Source: Heligmosomoides polygyrus polygyrus (Eukaryota; Nematoda; Chromadorea; Rhabditida; Heligmosomidae). Taken from it: DNA of 64,000 bases. The stretch's first letter is position 1. Each line of letters opens with the position of its first letter. Shown here piece by piece: positions 56,177 through 64,000 of the stretch. The notes below the pieces were generated by a model, which saw only the letters and a program-made list of their open reading frames with translations, made no database searches and was not told the DNA's origin. The position numbers and the translations under genes are program-made. The DNA is taken from the NCBI GenBank assembly GCA_947396885.1, contig OX377205.1, forward strand, positions 57,198,969 through 57,262,968, read 5' to 3'.

Positions 56177-56508
56177 AGCGGCTTTCACACTGCCGTTGCT
56201 GCTGTTGCAGCAACGAGCAACGAAGAAGGTATGGAGTTCGGTGCATGCTGCTGCCGCAGCGCGTGAGATATGATAATGAAATAAGACCTGTTGAAGAGCA
56301 TCAGCAAAAAGAAATTATGGCGATCATTCCTTTTTGCTGAGGCCGCGCAACCGTTACGCAAGCGACGCCGATGTTTGATGCGGTGTTGCGAGAACAGCAG
56401 TGTGAAAGCCCCCTCGTTGCTGTTGTTGCTCCTGTGCGTCTCTGCGGTATGTTTCATCATTACGGCATCGGTTGCGCAACAGCAGCAACGGCAGTGTGAG
56501 AGCCGCTT
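56177..56508. mobile_element. MITE cluster element 1
   Basis: Inverted ends AGCGGCTTTCACACTGCCGT and the complement of AGCGGCTCTCACACTGCCGT, both continuing tgctgctgttgc. TAG lies on the left and TAA on the right. A second internal copy of the end (cagtgtgaaagcc) lies near 56398. Confidence 0.65.
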
Positions 56509-56510
56509 AA

Positions 56511-56925
56511 TGGGTTGGGCACACTCGGCAGCGGCTTTAGTGCGTCAAAAACTAGGCGGGGCTTCGCTCTGAGACTCAGGATATGTTTGCGGTTAGTGGC
56601 GGTCGTTCTTTCATTCTCTGGTGTCGGCATTGGACCACAGCCAACCATCGCTCAGCTGACTGGTTGGCTGGTTTGGTTGAGGAAAGGGCTTTCCTATCTT
56701 ACTTATCTTATCTCTTGCTCAGGAGCGATAGCGTCAGCTTCACGGAATGACCGAGCTCATTCCGTGAAGCTGACCCTTGCAGCGCTGACGCTGAGCGTCA
56801 ACGCTGAAGCGAAGTGTGCCGTAAGTGCGCCGCCACCCCTGAAGCAGAGACACGTACTCTGCTTCTCTGCTCTATTCTTCATCATTGGAGCTGCATCAAG
56901 CAGCAAGAGTGTGCCCAGCCCTTTA
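56511..56925. mobile_element. MITE cluster element 2
   Basis: Inverted ends GGGTTGGGCACACTC and the complement of GGGCTGGGCACACTC, with TTAA-type flanks. Contains an internal 24-bp inverted repeat around 56735-56775 (gcgtcagcttcacggaatga and complement). Confidence 0.6.
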
Positions 56926-57205
56926 AGGGTCGAGCACACTTAGCTGCCTCTTTTTCTGTGCAGGGAAGGCAGCGACGCACCCGTGAGCACGCCTTGCTGC
57001 GGCAGCGGGGGCCTTTTTGCCGTCGCAGAAAATCGTGCCCACGGGTGCGGCGCTGCCATTGCTCACGGGTGATGAACGAGATTTCTTGCTGTTGCTGAAG
57101 GCAAGAGCACACGCGATAAAGCGCGCTGCTGTTCTTAAAAAGCGCCCGCTCTTTTGCTGCTAAAGCCGGGTTTGCTGCCACAGCAAAGTGTCCTCGAGCC
57201 CTTAC
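56926..57205. mobile_element. MITE cluster element 3
   Basis: Inverted ends AGGGTCGAGCACACTT and the complement of AGGGCTCGAGGACACTT, starting where element 2 ends. GC-rich, no coding. Confidence 0.55.
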
Positions 57206-58142
57206 TCGGCCGCTACACCGCATGCAGTTATGTCGCGTAAATTGGGTTGGTTCTGTCTGTCTTCGCTGACAGTGGATGTCTGCGGGTCGGTTGACGGGCA
57301 ACACGCCCCCGTTCGTCCCCGCTTCGGCTGCCTGCTGCCATTTTGTTGCGGGTCTACAGTCTCTTGCACCTGGCGCGCTACTTTGCATGGGGTGCCCATC
57401 TCCTTTGGGAACCCCGCCCGATACTTCCGTACGTAACGTCTCATCGAAAGACCTAGTCTCTCCACTGCCTCACAAATATTTCGTGGTCCCGATGTTGAAG
57501 TGAGTTTGGTGACAAACCGTGAAGGGAAAAGAGTTCGTTCATTTAGACCGTTTAGGGCTATGATGGATCTATATACGGGCATCAGAATTTCTAGTAGTTT
57601 TGAGTGCTAGAACGAACGGTGAATTGCCAACAAGCTAAACGGGATCTAACGATAAGGCAAACTAAAGCTTCCCTCCATAGCATCTAAACACTGATATCTC
57701 GCTGATGTCGCTTAAAAATTTTGAGAATACCCCTATAAAGTTTGTCAACTCCTTAACTATTGAATTCTGCTCTCTTATTCACTTCGGTTAAATGGATGTC
57801 GTCATCTGCTATGTGCGAAACTTGCGGCGTAGCAGCAAAAGAGAACAGGAACAGCAAAAGATTTCAAATTTTGGTGTGCGAGTGGGAACATTTCATAGAG
57901 CTTATTGCACGGACTGAATCGCCACTCCACCCCCCCCCCCCAAAAAAAGTGAGCGGTCACTGTTCGATTTCGTCTGCCTTTGCTCTGTTTTGGGTGTGGC
58001 CTACTGTTCACGTTTCGTCTTTGGCATTCATTGTTAATTTGTCTAGTAGACTGAGCAAAGTGGGTTAGAATACCCTGCTGTTTTTGTTATCGACATGCAC
58101 GCTTTATTTTGTGTTTCTCATTTCAAATGACAATGACCAATT
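57206..58142. other. No gene recognised
   Basis: Has a 126-codon minus-strand frame (57582-57202) without a recognised motif and a poly-C tract near 57932. Confidence 0.4.
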
Positions 58143-58795
58143 ATGACACGACAGCGTTCGCGACGCACATATCTCAGAAAGCCGGTCGATAAAACTCTGA
58201 CTAAGTTAGCTTCAATGACGAAGTTAACTCCGATGCAGATATGGCGAAGGAGTTCAACGGAGGTGAACTGGATCAGTCCACTTTTAGCATTTGAGTACCT
58301 AGATTTAATTATTGCCGAAAACAAAGATCCCAAGATCGATAGTATGTTACAAGTGCTTAGAAACAAAGTACCCAGCGATATGCTAAAAGCCATTGATGAC
58401 GATAAGAAGAAACGGAGTCTATTTATATCTGGTTTGCCAGACTCGACCGCTTCCATGATGCCCTCCTAGAAGCAGAACAAATTGGAGAAAAAGGTTGAAA
58501 GTATCGTTGATATTTTAAATGTTGAAACCCATCCTGTAGAACCATATAGAATGGGCAAACTTGACAGCACCCGACCCCGCCTAGTAAAGGTAGTGCTACC
58601 TTCAAAGGCCCACTGGCTAACAGCGCTGTCGACTGCCCTTCTACTGTGCTCATCCGAATTCAGTGACGTATTCACACGAAAGAGCATGGCTTCGTAAGAG
58701 CGTAAGAAGAAGTTCGAGCTCCGACAAAGGGCGAAACAGCGAGGTCAAACATAAGCAATGGGTTGCATATCGTGGTGCATTGTTAAGGACTTAAG
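58143..58795 (+). pseudogene. LINE ORF1-like fragment
   Basis: Plus-strand remnant in two main frames. The first (58143-58469) ends KKRSLFISGLPDST. The second has VESIVDILNVETHPVEPYRMGKL and RPRLVKVVLPSKAHWLTAL, ending SDVFTRKSM, then ERKKKFELRQRAKQ and KQWVAYRGALL. This order (SLxVSGxPE, VYRMGK, RPRLVKVVxPS, RxELRxxAR) is that of the N-terminal or ORF1 region of some nematode non-LTR retrotransposons. It abuts the RTE copy on the opposite strand. Confidence 0.5.
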
Positions 58796-59919
58796 ATCTA
58801 TCATAGATCAAATTCGGGAAACGTTCGACATGTATCATGTCAGACCAGCGGTGCTTCGGACGCCCTCTAGGCCGCTTTCCTACCATCTCGAACTTAAGGC
58901 CTATCTTACGGACGCTATCTTCCTTTCCACGCAGAACGTGGTCGTTCCATCGTAAGCGAGCTTCGCGCATCTTTTCCGCTATCGGCGCGACACCGAACTT
59001 CTGCCGAATGACAGTTTCGGATGCGGTCCAGGCGCGTGACTCCAGCCGTCCACCACAGCATCTTCGTCTCCATGACGCTGAGGCGCGTTTCAACCTCCTT
59101 GGTCGCAGGCCAACACTCAGCGCCGTACATCGCTACCGGCCGGACGACAGTTCTATATATTTTTGACTTCAAGTGCTCTGGTACCTCCCTATCGCAGAGC
59201 ACGCCAGTAAACGAGCGCCACTTGGACCAAGCTGCACGCACGCGTGAGTTCACTTCAATCATCAGATTGCCATCAGATGCTACTGCTGATCCCTGGTACT
59301 TAAAAACCGAAGTGCTTGGGAGCTCGATAGCGTTAACCTTGATGGAGCTGGAGCATTACGTCATCAGCATAAAACAGTGTCCAGGAGACTGGCTTCTGAA
59401 GATCTCATGTAATGGCGTCCATGACGCCAACAAAAAGGAGTGGGGAAAGCGCAGAACCCTTGTGCACCCCGAGAGTAATGGGGAACTCCATCGAGGTTCC
59501 GGCTGCAGCTTGAACTCTACTCTTTGGAGAAGAGTAGAGGATTCGCACCCACTCTATGAGCTCCTCAGGAACTCCACGTCGTCGCAGGGCGTACCATATC
59601 ACTTCACGCGGTATGCGGTCAATGGCCTTCTCTAGGTCGAGGAAGACGATATGCACTGGCTTCTGTTTTTCGCTTGCTTGCTTTGGCGCCAACACTCAGG
59701 CACCTTCTTCTCCGCCACAACCTGGTTAATGAACTGCGCCAACCACTCAGCAGGGTACCACAGCTTTGACTTCCACAGATCAGCTGCCACGTCGTCGGGC
59801 TCAGTCGCTTTGCCTGGCCTCATCTTCCTCAGAGCCGCTTCTGTCTCCTCCACGGTAATCTTGTGAACGGGACCGTGGACAGAAGTCACAGAAGGGATGG
59901 CCGGGTGAGGAAATTTCAT
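58791..59919 (-). pseudogene. RTE reverse transcriptase, internally deleted
   Basis: 59919-59405 has VEETEAALRKMRPGKATEPDDV, VFLDLEKAIDRIPREVIW and GVHKGSALSPLLF. The catalytic box FYADDVM is followed directly, out of frame, by the sequence coding SSSIKV. Compared with the copy at 21106 a segment equal to 21131-21252 (122 bp) is missing, with a TC shared at the junction. 59262-58915 continues with YRTVVRPVAMYGAECWPATKE; a small deletion near 59008 shifts the frame again. Confidence 0.85.
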
Positions 59920-60525
59920 AGTGGAAATTTCCTCAAAGTAATCACGCCATCGCTTCAGCGCCTTTTTTGCGGTCTGTCAGAAGATGGCCGCTCTCATAAT
60001 TGATGCCAAAAAGCTTTTCAATATCCTCGGTTTGGCGATGGCGGCTTTTAGCAAGTCGTTATAAATACCGCTCACCATCGCGCGATTCGAGCTTCTCGTT
60101 GACATCTCCATAATGAGTGGCTTTTGCAACAGTCACGGCCTTCTTTACTTTCTTCGCTCCTTGGTACTTCCGCCACTTATCGGCTGTCTTTTCGCCGAGA
60201 AACACGTGATAGAGCATTCTTCCATCAAACTTTGGCTTTCACGTCATCTGTCCACAGCTATACCTGTTTGTCGACCCGGTCGTCCAGGCTTCGTAGTACC
60301 AAGTTTCGACCGTTCAGCTTCACGTATCGCGTCGGCAGCCTTCTTTCAAGTTTCGTCGACAGTTGTGACTGTCGGTAACCGCACGCGAGAAATCACAGCT
60401 GCTTCCTTCTCTCTCATTCGCCACCAATTGATTCTAGCTGCACCGCAACGCTCGACCTGGTTCAACTTCGGAGGGGCGATCTTTAGGGTGCAGATCAGCG
60501 GCCGATGCTTTGGGGCGACCGTCTC

Positions 60526-61610
60526 TTACGGCACGATCTTCGCGTCTGTGACAAGAGTTCGGTCGCGATCCTTCACAAGAACGAAATCTATCTGAGACTT
60601 GGAGCTCCCACTATAGTATGAGATGAAGTGGGAGTCGCGTTTACGAAATACGGTGTTCACTATGGTGAGGTTATGCGATTCCGCATATTCAAGGATACGC
60701 TCACCATCGGCGTTACGCGACCCGTAACCGAATCCACCATGACAGCTGTACCCGTCTTTCGTCGCGCCGACGTGCCCATTAAGGTCAACAGCGATTATGA
60801 TGACGTCTTTCGATGGCACCTCTGCTGTCTTCTCATCAAGCAGGCTCCAAAACTCATCCTTGGCTTGATCGGAGCAGCCAGTCTGCGGAGCATACGCAGA
60901 GAAGAAGTGATAGAGTCGCTCCTTAGCGGCAACAACAATCTTCATCAATCGATAGCGGCAACAACAATCTTCATCAATCGATCGTCAAAGCGTTCGACTC
61001 TTACAACCGAGTCACGAAATCGTTCGGAGACGAAGACTCCAACTCCACTGGTGGTCCTGGGACTTCCACATAGAACGGCCTTGAAGCCTCGTACTTTGTC
61101 CCTTGACTTGCGGCATGCCCACCTCGTCTCCGGCACCGCACAGAAATCAACTCTTCTACGCTCCAGTGCTTCAACCAACTCGCACGAGCGGCCCGTCAAC
61201 GTACCCACATTCAGCGTTGCCACGCGGGTCCTGCTTATGTTACGGGACTTTCGGACTAGCTTAGTTGCTCCCCGATGCCGTCCTCGCATCAGGGACCCTC
61301 GCATGCTTCTCACACTCGCCGGGCTCTGCGAGTGCGCGTTGGCTCCCACGGACGCTGTAGCACTATCTCGATACTCATGTAACGTCATCAACCATGTGAT
61401 GTGACATGGGTCTTCATAGGCCGGCCTGTCACAAGGGCCATTCGCCTGCATTCGAATGTCCGTGCTTAGCTTAGCTCGCAGAGCGAGCAGTTTCCAGTGG
61501 CACCAAGTGGAAGAACTGACATCGCCACCCGATGTGAGACTTCCTAATGGTAAAACAAAATTCCTCGAAGATATCGTTCTTTTGCAAGCATTGTAAGCAG
61601 AGGTTTGCAA
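60526..61610 (-). pseudogene. RTE endonuclease domain, broken by a duplication
   Basis: Two overlapping frames. 61610-60945 carries TRVATLNVGTLTGRSCELVE, RVDFCAVPETRW and VLCGSPRTTSGVGVFVSERF. 60948-60526 carries FFSAYAPQTGC, VDLNGHVGATKDGYSCHGG and SQIDFVLVKDRD. ETRW, AYAP, DLNGHVG and IDFVL correspond to exonuclease-endonuclease-phosphatase active-site blocks. A 29-bp tandem duplication at 60925-60982 shifts the frame between them. Confidence 0.85.
60925..60982. repeat. 29-bp tandem duplication
   Basis: 60925-60953 and 60954-60982 are identical (each starts agcggcaacaacaatcttca). 29 is not a multiple of three, so it breaks the RTE reading frame. Confidence 0.9.
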
Positions 61611-61934
61611 ATAACGATTTTACTATTGTTATTGATACTAATAATATTATTATTCAAATAAGTTTTGACACAAATAAGTCAATTAAATGAAGATTTTTAA
61701 GGCATCGCAGCAACATCGCGACACACTGAGCACCGCTTCTTCTACGGAAAGCAGACGTCATTTGGAATTGCATATTTATTGCATTAGATAATATATTTTT
61801 TGAAGCAGTTTTCAAAATAGCTGAAATGGGTCGATTGCTGCTCAATTTTCGTAATGACGGCGCAATGCATTTTTTAGATGAGAGGTGTACTACTGCAGCT
61901 GAAAATGGATCTCGCCGAAATTTATCCTTCATTA

Positions 61935-63005
61935 TCCTAGCAAGAAAAAATCAGGTGTCTCCTAGGCAACTTCTCATACTATCAGGTGGAGTGATTTTGC
62001 TATCCTGGATTTTTCCATAAACAAAATATTTTCTGAACAAAGCTACCACTAGAGCTGAAACTGAAGTTCACAACAGCGCAGCTTTTGTTTAGCACTTCTT
62101 CAGAAAAAATCAAGTCTTTCCTTAGCAATCTTTTTCGCTATCAGGTGAGATTGTGCTCAAATTTTTCCTTTTTTCAAAACCAAGGCGCTTCTACCTGAGC
62201 AAATCGATCTCTATAACTGATACGTGCTGTAAAATACGACAAATGATATTTTACACATTTTCCAAAATCAGCCCCTTCATAAGCGATCTTCCTTGCGATC
62301 ATGTGAGGTTCTACTTAAATTTTGTCTTTTTTCAAAGTTATGATTTTTACCACTGAAGTCAACGATTAGGAATATGATGTAGCATTAAAAAACAATGATT
62401 TCTATTTATATATATATATATATATATTATATATTTAATAACCAATTCTCTCCTAAGCGATCATAAAGATGCCTTTTGTGAAAGGCGGTTCTGTGATCAT
62501 CAGAAAGAGATTTTCTTCTATTTTTCTGAATGCCACCCGCATCTGCATAAATCTCAAAACTGAACGAATTACGATCGGTTGAACAAAGTACAAGTATAGC
62601 ACCTTCCAATCACATTGACGAGCTATCGACCAGTGACCCATCCTTTTTGATCTCATCGAAAATAGCTCCAGATGAGCTGTTTTTTTATATTATGTATCAA
62701 ACAAAGATTGAGCTTTTGAAAAGCTACATCAGATATATCATCAGCTAGACAGACATGTGTAAAATCTTTTTTTTTTGAAAAAAGTTTGAGCATGATTTCA
62801 TCTGGTCACAAGGAAGATCGCTTAAAAAAAAAGACTAGATTTGTTGAACAAGTGCTAAATAAAAGCTGTGCTATTGTAAACTCCAATTTCAGCTCCAGTG
62901 GTTGCCTTGCTCAGTTTACATTCTATTTTTGGGAACTTTAGTATAGGAAAATCACTTTACCTGAGGTTGCTTAGGAGAGCCCTGATTTTTTCCTGCTACA
63001 AATTG
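61935..63005. repeat. AT-rich foldback element
   Basis: 61940-62340 mirrors 62660-63005 (for example gaactgaagttcacaac-type blocks versus gtaaactccaatttcagctc). Within the arms a unit of about 150 bp with aaaatcaagtctttccttag and gcgatctt is repeated in tandem. The centre holds a TA microsatellite at 62404-62431. Confidence 0.7.
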
Positions 63006-64000
63006 AGGGTTAAATTTCATTAAAATCCTATTTTCAACTTTAGTATATTCATCCCTCAGCTAAAGAAGGGGGAAGGCCGTTCGTTAATTTTTGGCAGAAA
63101 CCGCAGCCCACACGATCTAGGAGGAAGTCCATAGGCTTCGACCGCCTTCGGCGTAGCAATTGAATATGGTGACGTAAAATTTACCACTTTGTACGCAAAC
63201 TGACGCATACGTACGTGTAAGGCCTATGGTATACTCCCGTCCGCTGCAGCGACGCGGGGGTGCACAGCGACGCGACGGCTCGCGATGCGCGTCGCGAGCC
63301 CCTCGCCATCGCTGAGGCTGACATAGTTCACGCAGCTCTGCAGACGGAGACGTTTGCAGAATTTTAGCGAATCAGCTGAATCAGCATGCCTACGACTTGT
63401 GGTCCTTTTTCATATAGTAGTGTGGACGCGCACTTCTCATAAGTCTTAATTGTTGGAGCGAAATTAAATGCAGTTCTCTTGGTTGGAGCAAAATTAAACG
63501 CAGTACTCTTGGAAATGCCGAAGAGAGCGCGGACAGGAAAAAACCGAGTTTAAAAACTTGGAGCTGAAATGGCAGATTTTTGTGATCAACGCGTCACGAT
63601 AACCATCTAATGACCTGACAAGCACAAAGCTGTGCGTATTCGTGCTTATGTGAAACCTGGGAATCAAAAGAAATACTGCAGTCGTCGAAGACGCGGAAAA
63701 AACCTCGCTAGAAAAACATGACTTCGAAAAAATCGGCGTTCACTTGGCACACTTCCGTGCCGGACATGTCAACAGAACCTTTCTATGACTTGTCTGACAC
63801 AGAAATGTGGGGTTCGGTGCCGGCAAGGAAGCTCACATGAGAAAAAATGCGAGGATCGGCACACAAGTGAGAAAAAACGGTCTAGAAAAATATCTCCTCA
63901 AAAAACTAGCCGTTCAAGCCGTCAAAAAAAATGAGCCTAGCCACGACGAAAACCCTACGAGGAGAACAACAGAGACATCACATGACCACCCAACATCACC
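63006..64000. other. No gene; GC-rich palindromic block at 63220-63340
   Basis: taaggcctatggtatactcc at 63219 resembles the terminus of the MITE at 28565 and may be the start of a related element; its other end was not found. A gcgatgcgcgtcgc palindrome lies near 63283. The A-rich end of the window has no recognised gene. Confidence 0.4.

Larger units (their letters stand above)
58790..61568 (-). mobile_element. Near-full-length RTE retrotransposon
   Basis: 2.8-kb minus-strand RTE-type non-LTR element. The 5' leader begins near 61565 (shared with 5160). Then follow the APE-like endonuclease (61330-60530), a linker (60530-59930), the reverse transcriptase (59919-59340) and the C-terminal region (59262-58791). 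It is the most complete RTE copy here and serves as reference for the copies at 5160, 21066 and 24590. Confidence 0.85.

Noticed and set aside
57202..57582. 126-codon minus-strand frame as a host exon
   Set aside because: No domain, no convincing splice sites and GC-rich MITE sequence next to it.
48196..64000. Walker A or GYVGED exon of clpX
   Set aside because: Scanned the minus strand for these motifs; the only near hit (EYVGET at about 51670) belongs to the GIY-YIG endonuclease.

Overview
The window is eukaryotic: it shows spliced exons with GT..AG introns and dense transposable elements of animal type (mariner, Tc1/maT-like, hAT, PIF/Harbinger-like, RTE and other LINEs, Penelope-like, an LTR element, tRNA-derived SINEs). 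There are no bacterial operons. Short introns (60, 66 and 111 bp), the mixture of RTE, mariner and gag families, and protein wording familiar from hookworm genomes suggest a clade V (strongylid, hookworm-like) nematode. The species assignment is inference.

Only one host gene was recognised. Six minus-strand exons (48195-48105, 47993-47917, 16791-16703, 16642-16520, 16453-16298, 3380-3309) fit end to end in phase. They encode the central and C-terminal AAA+ part of a mitochondrial ClpX-type unfoldase: Walker B, sensor 1, the VGRFPV region and the RKTGARAL region. The gene is stretched by a 31.1-kb intron (16792-47916) and a 12.9-kb intron (3381-16297). Its Walker A exons and its last exons were not found and probably lie outside the window. 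Nearly everything else is transposon sequence inside or beside this gene.

Layout. 1-3.3 kb: a Harbinger-like MITE and unassigned sequence. 3.3 kb: clpX exon. 3.8-5.1 kb: decayed mariner with a SINE inside. 5.2-5.9 kb: RTE endonuclease remnant. 6.92-12.08 kb: a hAT-type element with an 8-bp target duplication, containing a MITE, a Tc1/maT-like transposase and a LINE RT. 13-15.8 kb: foldback repeats. 16.3-16.8 kb: clpX exons. 18-21 kb: hairpins, a MITE and a 2-kb nested inverted-repeat complex. 21.1-21.9 kb: RTE 3' end. 22.3-23.3 kb and 29.1-32.1 kb: two related Harbinger-like elements with TWA duplications; the second contains a hAT transposase fragment and a SINE. 24.6-26.2 kb: RTE interrupted by a mariner. 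27.1-28.1 kb: palindromic mariner-type element. 32.3-33.2 kb: 242-bp tandem SINE array. 33.6-34.95 kb: foldback and tandem repeats. 36.0-36.3 kb: CA microsatellite. 37.6-40.2 kb: interspersed repeats. 41.5-42.3 kb: maT-like element. 43.4-46.6 kb: gag-only LTR retrotransposon. 46.6-47.3 kb: mariner fragment. 47.9-48.2 kb: clpX exons. 50.5-52.6 kb: 105-bp satellite split by a Penelope-like element with inverted repeats and hammerhead-like motifs. 53.1-54.4 kb: near-complete mariner. 56.2-57.2 kb: three MITEs end to end. 58.1-58.8 kb: LINE ORF1-like fragment. 58.8-61.6 kb: near-full-length RTE with a frameshifting 29-bp duplication and an internal deletion. 61.9-63.0 kb: AT-rich foldback.

No tRNA, rRNA, CRISPR array or complete host gene was seen. 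Every element-encoded protein examined carries stops, frameshifts, truncation or changed catalytic residues, so the visible elements look inactive, although some duplications are nearly perfect and therefore recent.
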